Shown here in pieces: positions 35,701 to 46,500 of a DNA stretch of 64,000 nt. A program made the position numbers and the translations under genes. Under the pieces are notes generated by a model. It searched no databases. It was given only the letters and a program-made list of their open reading frames with translations, and had not been told where the DNA came from. The stretch lies in assembly GCF_050003625.1 (NCBI RefSeq), contig NC_134401.1, positions 93,660,852 to 93,724,851 of the forward strand, in the 5' to 3' direction. Each line of letters begins with the position of its first letter. Position 1 is the stretch's first letter. This DNA is from Haematobia irritans (Eukaryota > Arthropoda > Insecta > Diptera > Muscidae).

Positions 35701-36584
35701 AAAATACGATTGAAAATTTTCTCACTGGTCTTGAGGTGTAACGAATTTTCTGCATTTAATTGAGCCAATTGACTATTGACAAACTCGAAATGCATATGAA
35801 GCTGGACCACAGACACTGTGTAAATGTGATCCCACGCTATAATACAATTGAAAGCCAGAAGAGTGATAAGCGTTTCCCAAGTATACATATATGGATAGTA
35901 GTGGGGATTATCCTTCAAATGAAAAGGAAACCAAGAGGCATGTTGGTGACACGCATCCGGTATGGGTAGTCCCGAATTTTGATCATAATACAGCAGATAT
36001 TGGACCAACGGTGTCATAATGAAGGCAAGCACTCCCACTCCAGTATAATATCTCAGAACGTCATATCGTAATTCCAAATATCGAGCTAATTTGCCGCAAT
36101 TCATTTTGCTTTGTAGTTGAGAATTAAGTGGGAATATTTTATCCAAATCATTTGTTAATTCAATAATCTTTCGCTTTTTCAACATAAGAAAAATACCACG
36201 AGCAACACAGAGTGACTCAATGCTCCAAATAGCTGCTACTTGTTTAGCTTCCTGCAACTGATTTTCTCCAATATATATGGCCACCTTAATAATGTTGCCG
36301 AAAAATTCTGTCACCGTTATTATGAGACAAACATATAGGAGTCTACTCTGAAAGGAGTCATTCTGCCAAGATCCAGTCCGATTTTCTCGATGAAACTTTA
36401 AATAAAAAATTCCGCTATATCGTTGTACAGGCAAGAATTTTAATAGAAATTCATCCAAAGTGTAATAACGTTGAGCCATGACCAAACTGTTTGACCAAAT
36501 GTCGAAGAAAAGGGCTTTTATAACATTTGACCACATGGGTCCTGTGTGAAATGTTAAAGGATATTCAATTTTAAGTGCCATCAT
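26731..36584 (-). CDS. Odorant receptor (insect 7tm_6 family), four exons
   Basis: Exons are 36584-35668, 27269-27068, 26994-26848 and 26790-26731, giving 441 codons plus TAA. Phases match at every junction (2, 0, 0) with GT-AG borders. The product is a seven-pass ligand-binding subunit expected to pair with the co-receptor Orco in the dendrite membrane of olfactory neurons (family knowledge). Hydrophobic segments are visible, for example VCLIITVTEFFGNIIKVAIY, GVLAFIMTPLVQYLLYY and LLSIFLFIFPCVVQVAF. The C-terminal region carries the family pattern W-Y-E-x5-Y-x6-M, then S-x2-S-Y-x9-F, then AYQLFAFL. The length is slightly above the usual 380-420. All exons are intact, so the gene is probably functional. 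Intron 1 (8.4 kb) is filled with transposons. The ATG is doubled (MMALK); either may serve. I cannot name the Drosophila counterpart. Confidence 0.9.
26848..26994 (-). CDS. Odorant receptor exon 3
   Basis: 49 codons, from MSNILFHHNWYEGSLEY to MMHFRS. The phase-0 acceptor is TTCAGAG|ATG; the nearer AG two bases upstream would break the frame. The donor is AGT|GTAAGT. It contains the conserved C-terminal WYEGS and Y-Q-K region of the family. Confidence 0.85.
27068..27269 (-). CDS. Odorant receptor exon 2
   Basis: 202 bp. The acceptor TTATTTTCAG ends at 27270 and the donor GCG|GTAAGTA begins at 27067. It completes codon 306 as Arg and adds 67 codons starting LGDKFRNTFNVPLLITNM and ending QGTRIETA, a typical receptor loop and membrane segment. 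Confidence 0.88.
27445..27580. repeat. Degenerate T-like and CCCAGCAAAAAA-type fragments
   Basis: ATATGTTTTTCATATGTTC and CATGCTTGGAACACATATGT resemble the CATATGTTTGG words of family T. CCCAGCAAAAAAATTTTGGA matches the terminus of the element at 55469-56039. Both are short and decayed. Confidence 0.4.
27583..28645 (-). mobile_element. DINE-like family A element (A8), hosting SINE S1
   Basis: 153-bp units on the minus strand, a 5' core near 28400-28640 (GACTCAGAATTTCACCAAGA, ATATATACTTTATGGGGTCT) and a truncated hairpin (CCCCCATCCCAATG). It sits in intron 1 of the odorant receptor. The SINE splits it at 27939. Confidence 0.75.
27939..28265 (-). mobile_element. tRNA-derived SINE, copy S1
   Basis: It is flanked by direct repeats TGCATGGTT (27930-27938 and 28266-28274). 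On the minus strand the head has an A box TGGTTAGCATG and a B box GGTTCGATTCC. The body runs through GCGGTGGATTATCCCACCTC. The 3' tail GGTATCACAATGGACTGAAT, then AGTCTAAGTGAGCCTGA and GGCTGCCACCTAACCTAACC, is the same as the 3' end of the LINE at 58625-60607. It lies inside A8 in the receptor intron. Confidence 0.85.
28646..28870. mobile_element. Family E fragment (E2)
   Basis: GTTTTCTTAATTCCATAAAA, CTAAATTCTCAAAATAAATC and CCTTAGTTCAAAGTCATGCG align with E1 (25158-25573). It begins at the same position relative to the family A 5' end as E1 does. Confidence 0.55.
28974..29627. mobile_element. Family D TA-flanked element, copy D1
   Basis: Termini CACTGAAAAAACTATTGTCG and TGCTTTTTTTTCAGTG are inverted, flanked by TA (28972-28973, 29628-29629). 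No coding frame of note. Body words such as ACTTAAAAATGGGTATCATA recur in D2 and D3. Confidence 0.8.
29741..31243. mobile_element. Family A element with two inverted 3' ends (A9)
   Basis: It starts with the 3' end in minus orientation (ACAAGTATATACGGCCGTAA), passes a 29-bp array and about two 153-bp units, then turns at about 30600 into a plus-oriented 29-bp array and a second 3' end (GGCCTGGCCGAACTTACGGC) finishing at 31243. The right arm lacks about 42 bp present in the left arm (junction CCATCGGC|TTCAGTAG). No 5' hairpin end is present. It is a large palindrome-like structure. Confidence 0.75.
31244..31790. other. AT-rich stretch within receptor intron 1
   Basis: No recognised element. 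AT-rich, with poly-A words and ACGTCGTACGTTC near 31461-31472. A 120-codon minus frame (31554-31916) has no motif and overlaps a degenerate repeat, so it is not called. Confidence 0.4.
31795..32445. repeat. Degenerate DINE-like fragments
   Basis: 31795-31930 has GATTGACTCAGAATAAC and a (GTCC)n run. 32118-32442 is a family A 5' part on the minus strand, from ACAAATTTCAACCGGATCGA to ATGGTGGAGGTTATAA. Both are diverged. Confidence 0.55.
32452..33714 (+). mobile_element. DINE-like family B element (B2)
   Basis: The 5' end TATACCCACCACCATAGAAT, then TATATATTCTTGATCAGGGA and several units (CCCCATATAGACCGATTTCC), ending CGGCCCGACCGAACTTAGTG, then TATATACTTG. It is complete and lies in receptor intron 1. 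Confidence 0.8.
33774..35047 (+). mobile_element. Himar1-like mariner transposon
   Basis: TA flanks both sides (33772-33773, 35048-35049). The right terminal repeat, reverse-complemented, reads ACAGGTTGGCTGATAAGTCC. The left copy has ACAGGTTG joined to TCCCTGGTCTGACACATA, having lost about 10 bp. The 1.27-kb length, the terminal repeats and the transposase agree with Himar1 as I remember it. It lies in sense-opposite orientation in receptor intron 1. Confidence 0.93.
33945..34979 (+). pseudogene. Mariner (irritans group, DD34D) transposase, inactivated
   Basis: It would code for a cut-and-paste transposase of about 345 residues: an N-terminal helix-turn-helix DNA-binding region (WLDNEFPDSAPGKSTIIDWY) and a catalytic DD34D domain. 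The motifs YVTMDETWLHHY, LFHQDNAP and YSPDLAPSDYF are all present, so the three aspartates remain. It is broken in three places. The A-run after the start ATG (33945) has lost a base, putting the ATG out of frame. The run near 34670-34682 before GTGCTGTTCCACC has lost one. The end AAAAAATAGAAGG shows a third shift. A 9-bp gap follows TCATTGAGAATG. An in-frame GTG at 33935 extends the long frame but is not a plausible fly start. Dead copy, recently related to an active element. Confidence 0.92.
35050..35438 (+). mobile_element. Family V element, 3' part (V2)
   Basis: It starts within the tRNA-like segment (ATCAGTGGATAGTGTGCTGG, B box GGTTCGATTCT), then ACCTCGTGGAAGTGAGAAAG, and ends ATTATTTTTTTGCGTG with TA after it. 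It matches the right half of V1. Its left half is absent; the mariner lies directly upstream. Confidence 0.75.
35668..36584 (-). CDS. Odorant receptor exon 1
   Basis: Encodes residues 1-305 plus two bases of codon 306. The donor is CTAAG|GTAAGTG at 35668/35667. It covers the N-terminal cytoplasmic region and about four membrane segments. The frame is unbroken over 917 bp. Confidence 0.9.
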
Positions 36585-36915
36585 TTTCTATTGCTTTGAT
36601 GTTCGGCAAAAGATTATTAGCACCAATTTGCAAAAAATTACAATTTTGTCACAAACAAAAAACCAAATGAGCGATATGAAAAATTAAGGAGAAATGTTGA
36701 AATATAATTTGGCAATTACGCCAAAAAATCGTTGATTTTCATCCACTAAGAGAAAAGGTTTCGTAATAATATTGTGGTGGAAAAAAATGATAAGACCTCA
36801 TAAATGTTTGCCCTACTTAAATTAAAGCAAAATGGAACCCTTTATCCATTTCAGTGAAAGTTTGTCGTCCCTTGCATCAAGTCGGATAAAGGGTGTCACA
36901 TTGAAGTGTTAATTC
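36585..36915. promoter_or_regulatory. Proximal upstream region of the odorant receptor
   Basis: About 330 bp of non-repetitive DNA separate the receptor start codon from the family A fragment at 36918. No clear TATA box or initiator was recognised. This would be the proximal promoter if transcription starts close to the ATG. Confidence 0.3.
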
Positions 36916-36917
36916 AA

Positions 36918-37110
36918 ACAAGTATATACGGCTGTAAATTCGCCCTGGCCGGATTTTATGTACCCTCCACCATGGCCAACTGGATGGGATAAAATTTGTT
37001 ACTCCTTGAGGCATCAGAAGTCAAGTTTGGGAGGAGGGGATGGATTTATTCTTATGGGGACTACAAATAATTATGGACCAATTTTTGCATGGCTATTATC
37101 CACCGTAAAT
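36918..37110 (-). repeat. Family A fragment (A11)
   Basis: 3' end words in minus orientation (CAAGTATATACGGCTGTAAA, TACCCTCCACCATGGCCAAC) are joined directly to a piece of 153-bp unit. Internally deleted. Confidence 0.6.
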
Positions 37111-37535
37111 AAGCCCGGGCTCATCTTGTACTTCGTATGAAACAAAGACAGTTTTGCAATTTTTAATTCCAACTTTTTCTTTCAAACTATGAAATTTTCT
37201 TTAACAATTTTTTTTTTAATTTGTCAACAAATGTTTACATCTACTTTCGTTTTAGAGTTTTGTTTAAATTTTCTAAAATTCAAAAATATTTTCCTTTCTA
37301 GTGAATTCACTGTCTTTTGAGTCTAAAATTGCACTGGTGTCAATCGGTCTATGCTTTGATATAGCCCCCTAGAGACCGATCTACAGTTTTGACTTCTTGG
37401 ACATCTAGAAACCGCAATTGAAATTAAAAATCTAGAATTATTTCATGTTCTCAAATAGGTGTGTCCAATATGGTGAGTATTTGTCCATGGCTTGGTATTG
37501 TTCCCATATATACTGGACTCCCCATTAGACTTTAT

Positions 37536-39066
37536 AATTAAGTGATTTGACTTAAAAATTGGTATCGTAACATGAAAGAAAAAAATTGTGGGTTAAGGTC
37601 AACTTGACTTTAATAATTCAGAAAAATTTTTTAAAATTAATGAGATTGTCTTTAAATTTGTTGTCTTTCTGCATCTAGACTACAAAACAAAAAATCGTTC
37701 AAAGATAGGACATGTTTTTCAACACTTTATTTTAAAGACGTTTTTACTTGAAACATACCATAATTTCTACTGGAAGTCAAGTCTTAATTTGGAAAATAAA
37801 GTTGTCGTTAACTCGCTTTTAAACGACTTTGATACACCCTCACAAAAAATCGCTTCTGTAACATATACTCCCAAACATATTTTGCTTCAAGCATATACAT
37901 TTTTGGGTATTGCGCAAACATTTATATGTTTGATCTCTACCAATATATAATATGTTTGAAAGCATATTGGTCTAAACAATATATGTTTGGGTAGTCTAAG
38001 TTCCAAACATTTTGTATTTTTGCATCCAAATTCAATAATGTTGTCTTCCAAAAAACAATATGTTATTATGTGACCATATAATATGTTTGGAAGCATTTTG
38101 CACCCAAAAATATTATATGCTTAAAAAAATTCTCCCAAACAATATTGTGCTCAAAATTTTATTTATTTATTTATTTATATATTTACAATCATAATGAATT
38201 ATGAAAATAAACAGGTAATATAGGTGCTAACAACATAGGTTTTCGACCTGAATGCTCAAAATTTTGTTTCTGCCCAATTGTATATTCCCCGACATCTTTC
38301 TCACTTCCACGAGATTTTTTTAGTTCTTAGCACATTTTTCTGTAATACAAACATTGTAGAAGAAATTATTCAATTTTATAATTTTTTTTTTATTTTAATT
38401 TTACCTTTTGCCGGACGGGAATTCGAACAGCGGACCACACAGTTTGTAAGGATCAAAGAAGTAGCTGATCAATTGCCCAAGGAAAAATTAAATGTTAATT
38501 TTGTAATAACAAGCAACAACCACCAACTTAATTCAATATCGCTCCCTGTTAAATAGCGCTCCAAGCTACTAAACACATATATGTTTATAGGGTATTTCTA
38601 AATTAATATATGTTTGCATTCAAGCATATTATATTTACAAACATTTTATGTCCCAAACATAATATGTTCTAACATATTAACATATATGTCCCAAACATGT
38701 TATGCTAGTTTATGAACATCATATGCTTGCACTCAAAAATATTGTGTTTAAAAATTTGTGTTCCAAACATATAATGTTTATAGCCAAACATATGAAAAAC
38801 AGTCTTTTTCAATCGTGTAGCATATGAAGAAAAAAAGCTGTAGCATATGAAGAAAAAAAGCGTGTAGCATATGAAGAAAAAAAGCTGAAAAACGAACAAT
38901 TAAAATTTGCTTCCTAGAAACAAGTACACAAACCCCAAATTTAAAAGAGAATTTTGTCTTAAAAGTATCCTTACTTGCATTCTTCGCTTCTTTGGCTCGG
39001 AATCAATACCAAAATTTTTGAATTAAAGACAAAATCTTTGGAACAGGGCATGCTTTTTTTCCAGTG
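37536..39066. mobile_element. Family D element (D2), hosting T3
   Basis: It aligns with D1 (28974-29627) from TTATAATTAAGTGATTTGAC to GCATGCTTTTTTTCCAGTG. The left terminus is missing. T3 is inserted after ACGACTTTGA. The sequence GTAGCATATGAAGAAAAAAA next to it is present three times in tandem, once in D1. Confidence 0.75.
37835..38817 (+). mobile_element. Family T element, copy T3
   Basis: Termini CACCCTCACAAAAAATCGC and TTTTTCAATCGTG; TA on each side (37833-37834, 38818-38819). The empty site is seen in D1: CTTTGATAGCATATGAAG. The tRNA-like core (reverse) is near 38406-38440. Very similar to T2 and T4, so recent. Confidence 0.87.
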
Positions 39067-39368
39067 TGAATATGGTATGTATCGGTTCATGGTTTGATAT
39101 AGCCTTCATGGAGACTGATCTCCCGATTTGACTTCTTGGGTTTCTAGATATTCCCATTTGCATCCAATGTACCAGAAAGTGATATCTAGAGGCATATTAG
39201 AGCCAAAAATAGGTGTACCGGTTTGATGTAGCCACGATATAGACCAATCTCTCGATTTTACTTCTTAAGCTGAGCACTATGTTTAGTTTTCAAGCTGAAA
39301 ACCAGATTGTTTTCACGGTTACTTGTTTTAATTAATTAATTTAAAAAATATAAAATTATTTAAAATCA

Positions 39369-39965
39369 CACTGAAAAAAAAATCATGCCCGGTTCCAAAG
39401 ATTTTGTCTTTACTTTAAAAATTTTGGTATTGATTCCGAGCCAAAGAAGCGGAGAATACAAGTAAGGCCACTTTCAAGACACAATTCTCTTTTAAATTTG
39501 GGTTTTGTGTTCTTGCAAATTTTAATTTTTTCAGCTTTTTTTCTTCATATGCTATCAAAGTCCTTTAAAAACGAGTTAACGACAACTTTATTTTCCAAAT
39601 TAAGACTCGACTTCCAGTAGTAACTAAGCTATGTTTCAAGTAAAAAACGTCTTTAAAATAAAGTGTAGTCAAGATGCAAAAAGGCAACAAATTTAAAGAC
39701 AATTTCATTAAATTTAAAAAATTTTTCTGAATTATTAAAGTCAAGTTGACCTTAGCCAAAACATTTTTTCTTTCATGTTATGATACCCATTTTTAAGTGA
39801 AATCACTTAATTATAAGGACAATACGACTTCATTGAAAAGTTTATCGACTTTTGGACAAGGAACAAAACTTTATATTAGAGAAATGCGTCTTCGATGCTA
39901 AGAAAAATTTGCATTCGTATTTTAAAGACATGAAATCTTTGACCTTACGGCAATTTTTTTCAGTG
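39369..39965. mobile_element. Family D element, copy D3
   Basis: Termini CACTGAAAAAAAAATCATGC and CAATTTTTTTCAGTG. Here the flanking dinucleotide is CA on both sides (39367-39368, 39966-39967), not TA. It lies in the opposite orientation to D1. Confidence 0.75.
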
Positions 39966-40530
39966 CAATTCCTTGAATCTTTTCCATCCATTATTGGCAA
40001 GATTTGATCAAAATATAGTCGTCTTCATAAATATATTTGTACTTTTAATTTCGTGTTTTGGTGAAAAAAAACCGAACCTAGTACTCACCTTAAGGTTTCT
40101 AGAAACCGCAATATTTGTCCGATACGCCTGAAATTGTATATCTAGAGGTAGTTTAGACCCAAAAAACCTGCGTCGAATTTAAATTTTATCGGTCCATTTT
40201 GCTGTAAAGCCTCCTTATTGAGTGATTTCCCGAAATCACTTCTTGAGATGATAGAAGACACACTGGTCATCTGAATTACTCCAAACTGAAAGTAAAACTT
40301 TCAGATTTTACATCTTGTACTCATTCTAAAGAATTTAGATTTCAAGTTAAGTCTTTACTTCATTATTTTCGTCCACACATAATGTTTGCGATTTCAGTAA
40401 AATGCAAACAAAAATAATTCGTACAGAGAAGGAATATGAACCCCTCAATCATCTCTGATTTTGGCAACCATGTATATGTTTAACGAGAAAACAAAATTTT
40501 TTCCAAAAAAATGTTCCATTGTTATTATAC

Positions 40531-41600
<1,070 letters not shown>

Positions 41601-41754
41601 GGTTAATTGTTAAATCGCCACTGCTTAGTCGAAAAGTTGTAAAAATGACTCTAATTTTCCTAAACTTCTAATACATATATGTCGAGCGATAAATCATAAA
41701 TAAACTTTTGCGAAGTTTCCTTAAAATTGCTTCAGATTTAAATGTTTCCATATT

Positions 41755-42562
41755 TTTATACCCTCCACCATAGGAGGGGGGTATATTAACTTTGTCATAC
41801 CGTTTGTAACACATCGAAATATTGCTCTAAGACCCCATAAAGTATATATATTCTGGGTCGTGGTGAAATTCTGAGTCGATTTGAGCATGTCCGTCCATCC
41901 GTCCGTCCGTCTGTTGAAACCACGCTAACTTCCGAACGAAACAAGCTATCGACTTGAAACTTGGCACAAGTACTTGTTATTGATGTAGGTCGGATGGTAT
42001 TGCAAATGGGCCATATCGGTCCAATTTTACGTATAGCCCCCATATAAACGGACCCCCAAATTTGGCTTGCAGACTCTCTAAGAGAAGAAAATTTCATCCG
42101 ATCCGGCTGAAATTTGGTACATGGTGTTAGTATATTGGTCCACATCGGCCCATAATTATATATAGCCCTCATATAAACCGATCCCCAGATTTGGCTTGCG
42201 GAGCCTCTAAGAGAAGAAAAATTCATCCGATCCGGCTGAAATTTGGTACATGGTGTTAGTATATGGTCTCTAATGACCATGCAAAAACTGGTGTACATCG
42301 GTGCATAATTATATATAGCCCCCATATAAACCGATCACCAGATTTGACCTCCGGAGCCTCTTGGAAGACCAAAATTCATCTGATTCAGTTAAAATTTGGT
42401 ACGTGATGTTAGTATATGGTAGCTAACAACCATGCAGGAATTGGTTCATATCAGTCTATAATTATATATAACCCCGATATAAACCGATCCCCAGATTTGA
42501 CCTCCGGTGCCTTTTGGAGAAGCAAAATTCATTCGATCTTGTCAAATTTACGGCCATATATA
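41755..42562 (+). mobile_element. DINE-like family A element (A12), no 29-bp array
   Basis: 5' end TATACCCTCCACCATAGGAG, the usual core, 153-bp units, then an abrupt jump from unit sequence (ATTCGATCTTGTCAAA) to the extreme 3' end TTTACGGCCATATATACTTT. The 29-bp array and most of the 3' region are deleted. Confidence 0.8.
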
Positions 42563-42718
42563 CTTTTTGTTTTTGTACCTTTGGTATGTTTTTGTTGACA
42601 AAATTTAAAGAAAATTACTTTTAAAATAACATAACACTTTATTGAATAGTTAACAAATACATTACAAGTTATGAACTATAAACATTGCACAGAATTGTCT
42701 CAGCCTTATATCTAAAGT

Positions 42719-42935
42719 ACAGTGAAACCTCAAAATTTGGACACTTTGAAAACCGTACACCTCCGAAAAGTGGACAATTTATTTGAGGTGTTTGATATAT
42801 TATCACAAAAAATGAATCTCTCATAAGTGGACCTGTCCTAAATATGGAAAATATGGATGTAACATTGTTAAAATTTATATGAAGGAAAACTATTAACAAA
42901 AACTTGCCATGAAAACAGTTGTTAGTAATCATTTA
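42719..42935. mobile_element. Possible pogo/Tigger-like MITE
   Basis: CAGTGAAACCTCAAAATTTG after TA, with repeated GTGGAC words (AAAAGTGGACAATTT, AAGTGGACCTGTCC), resembles termini of pogo-type elements. The other end was not located. Confidence 0.35.
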
Positions 42936-43393
42936 AATTTTACAAATTAACTAAATATGCATTTTTCAACTTTTTGAAAAATGTTAGACCAATATCCCAC
43001 TATATAAATCTTTACAATTTCAATCGTGAATAAAAATATATATATAAAAACATTTTTTTAAAATTTTTACATTTTAAACAAGAGTTTAAGAGTCTCTCGA
43101 CAAATTCAACAATTTTCCTAGTTATCTCCTTGAGGGAGTTCATCAAATCTACCAAACAGTTTTTGTAGGTATTAAATTAATAACCTAATACCCATATTTA
43201 AAGCAATTTACTGAGAGTTTATCATCGGAACAGTAGGCTTAGTGTTCGTAAAACTTTTTGAATCATTAAATCCAATACTTTTTGATGTTCCAACAGTTTT
43301 TACCAACAGCCAGCAATAATCACCATATATACGATCCATGGTCTAGGTAGATTCGACCACGTCGAACTTTTTCATTAAAAATTTTACGTACTA
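42936..43393. other. 3' flank of the dehydrogenase gene
   Basis: AT-rich DNA, no recognised gene. A weak family A-like 3' piece (CGATCCATGGTCTAGGTAGA) may lie at 43330-43380. Confidence 0.35.
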
Positions 43394-43399
43394 TTTATT
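43394..43399 (-). terminator. Poly(A) signal AATAAA of the dehydrogenase gene
   Basis: AATAAA on the minus strand lies 11 bp after the TAA stop at 43412-43410. It is very close to the stop, but the sequence match is exact. Confidence 0.4.
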
Positions 43400-43409
43400 A
43401 GAAATAGAT

Positions 43410-43575
43410 TTAAAATACTTTTGTATTTACATTTTCTACATTATTATTGACGATATCCAGATAGGAGGAACCTTCTTTTAAGACATTGCGAACTTTAGAC
43501 GATTTGACATATTTTTGGTATGAATTTCCCAATATCAAGCTAACGAATCTTTCTTTAATATAGGTGGGCAGCATT
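43410..43575 (-). CDS. SDR terminal exon
   Basis: After a long T-run acceptor (TTTTTTCAG) the first base completes a Glu codon, followed by MLPTYIKERFVSLILGNSYQ to NTKVF and TAA. The phase fits exactly. The L-P-x-Y-x-x-x-R pattern is usual at the C-terminus of this SDR group. Confidence 0.8.
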
Positions 43576-46500
43576 CTGAAAAAAAAAAAAAAAAAACAAA
43601 ATGTAAAATGTTCTATTAATATTAAAGGCCAAATGCGGCATTTTCTTTTCAATAACTTAATAATACCAATTAATCTTCTTGTTCAATAAGCTCATATAAA
43701 CAAATATATACAGGCGAAAATTCGGCCAGGCCGAATTTTATCTACCCTCCACCATGGATTGCGTAGAAAATTCTACTGAAGATTGTCATCCACAAACGAA
43801 TTACTTGGGTTGCGGCAACACTTTCCGATGGCAAGGTATCTTAAAATACGTATATAATTCAGTTCGACAAAATTTTCTATAGAAATAAAAAATTTTTATA
43901 GAAATAAAATTTTGACAAAATTTTCTATAGAAATAAAATTTTGGTAGATTATTTTTGGGGATATGACCAATTTTTGTGTGATTATCCATCGGCTATATAT
44001 AACTATAGACCGATATGGACCTCCAAGAGGTTCCGGATGTCAAATCTGGTGATCGATTTATATGGGGGCTATATATAATTATGGACCGATATGGACCAAT
44101 TTTTGCATGGTGGTTAGAGACCATATACTAACACCGCGTACCAAATTTCAACTGGATCGGATGCATTTTGTTCCTATAAGAGGCTCCCCAAGCCAAATCT
44201 GGGGTCTGTTTATATGGGGGCTATACGTAAAAGTGGTCCGATATTGCCCATTTGCAATACCATCCGACCTACATCAATAACAACTACTTATGACCCAGAA
44301 TATATATGCTTTATGGGATCTTAGAGCAATATTCCGATGTGTTACAAACGGAATGACAAAGTTAATATACCCCCCATCCTATGGTGGAGGGTATACAATT
44401 TTTAATAATATGTCAAGTAACAAATTTAGACTAGAAACAAACCTGCATTCATATCAGGCTCTTACCCACCATGCAGTGAAATTCAAAGTCATCCACTTGG
44501 TGCTAACTTCAGGGTCCAGGGGACGGGTTTCGACTGAAATTATAAATTTGGGCAATGACCAAGAGTTAGGCCCAATTAGCCGACCCGTAGACTGGTCGAC
44601 AGGTGGCGACACTTTGGCAAGTCGAACCTTTTCTAAGGTAACGACATTAAAAGGAGGTAATCCCTCACGAAAGAGATTCAAGGAACGCAGAAATGCTTTG
44701 TTTATCCTGAAGAAATTAGGATGAGTCGACCCAAGAACGTTGTCGGCTAAGCAAATCGATTCCTTAAAATGGACGCAAGAAGTTCTTGAAACTTGAAAAA
44801 CCGAACGAGCGCCGGATAATCTTCCAAACGGAATCAAAGATCGTTTGCCTCAGTTGCAAAAGACAGCCTTGTGATGTTTATAATTAACAAAGGAACATTG
44901 GACGGTATGGTTCCTAAGCAAAAATGGGGGAAATTGAGAACGCAATGTCTGGTGTCTACTCATAGGTGCTAGGAAAGTTTCCCGGACCAAATCCTCGACG
45001 CCAAGATTTTGTATGGTATCAAGGACGATTTAAGTTAATTGCATTTGTGGACCAGAGGTGTATGAATTGATTTAAAGCTGCTTTGATGTTAATAGGTGAA
45101 GTTTGGGAAGGAGCCGATTTGGAGTTATGTGAGAAAAAAGACATATCGGCTAAACCTAGACCACAATCCTGCTCTTTAACAAAGCGAAGTCCACCAGAGC
45201 TCCGGAAGATTGGGACGATTACAAGATGAGAGGATATAAACTAGAACTGAGAAGGACTCAGTTCTCGTAGCAGTATTGAGAATACTTCCGAAGCTTCCAC
45301 ACTATGGAAGTTACTAGCATCCACTTACTCCGCTCCAGTTTCATTAACACATCGGAGGGCATTTGGACAACATCCAGTGAGGAGACGCTGGAGGTGATAT
45401 TAGGCATTTTCATGGAAATAAGACGCTTGAACCATGTTCTCGCGGTGCCACAGCGGCTCAGCTGTCATTTCCTATAGTAATTCCATCAGGTTGTACTCGT
45501 GCAGAAAGGCAATAGGGGAAAAGTGGGGACTAAAACCGAACATTTTTCATTGGCTGTACACTGCAGTGGTTAGACCTATAATGCTATATGGTGTTGTAGT
45601 CTGGTGGCCGGCACTTCAGCAGCCGACAAGTTTAGATAAAGTTCTGCGAATGGCTTGCTGGTTTATCTCAGCTTAATTCAGTAAGACAGAAACAGATTCC
45701 CTTAATTTCATGCTGCATTTATTGTTTGAAGACATATTGGACAAACAGTCAGCAACAACGGCTGTACGATTATGTTAGCTATAGTTGTGCTCTGAAAAAC
45801 GACACGGATGTGCCAAAGATAGGGAACTAGCCTCTAAAATTTTGATAATATTTTCTATAGAAATAAAATTTTTAAAAAATTTTCTATAGAAGTAAAATTT
45901 TTAAAAAATTTTCTATAGAAAAAAATTTATAGAAATAAAATTTTGACAAAAATTTCTATAAAAAAAATTCTATAGAAATAATTTTTTGACAAAAGTTTAT
46001 ATAGAAAAAAATCCATAGCAATAAAATTTTGGCCAAATTTTCCATAGAAATAAAATTTTGACAAAATTTTTTATAGAAATTAAATTTTGACAAAATTTTC
46101 TATAGAAATAAAATTTTGAATAAATTTTCTATAGAAATAAAATTTTGACCAAATTTTCTATAGAAGTAAAATGTTGACAAACTTTTCTATAGAAATAAAA
46201 TTTTGCAAAATATTTTTTTTGGTCGGTTTGTGATAAACTTTTCTCCAAATTTTTGTAGATTATTTTTAACTCGAGTGGCAATCGTGGTAATGATGCTAAA
46301 TTGTTGATGGTAGCGATTAACTCTACGACTCTCTGTATATGATGCTAACCATCTCAATGCAGTCGGTCAAATGGATGTTTGTAATCTAGTTCTCTATTTT
46401 CCGAAATATTAATACTTACTCCAATAATATATACATGTAAGTAGCAGTAGATGGTATCACAAGCTCATCTTGGCCAGCCAACATTCCTTGGACTATTTGA

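Larger units (their letters stand above)
37330..40470 (+). repeat. Degenerate family B copy (B4), split by D elements
   Basis: Family B unit words appear at 37338-37535 (ATAGCCCCCTAGAGACCGAT), 39067-39290 (CCTTCATGGAGACTGATCTC) and 40085-40450 (GTTTCTAGAAACCGCAATAT, GATTTCAAGTTAAGTCTTTA). Elements D2 (with T3) and D3 occupy the gaps. The arrangement suggests an old B copy opened by later insertions. Confidence 0.5.

Noticed and set aside
44454..44837. 127-codon minus-strand frame
   Set aside because: It is the antisense shadow of the decayed LINE ORF1-like region on the plus strand.
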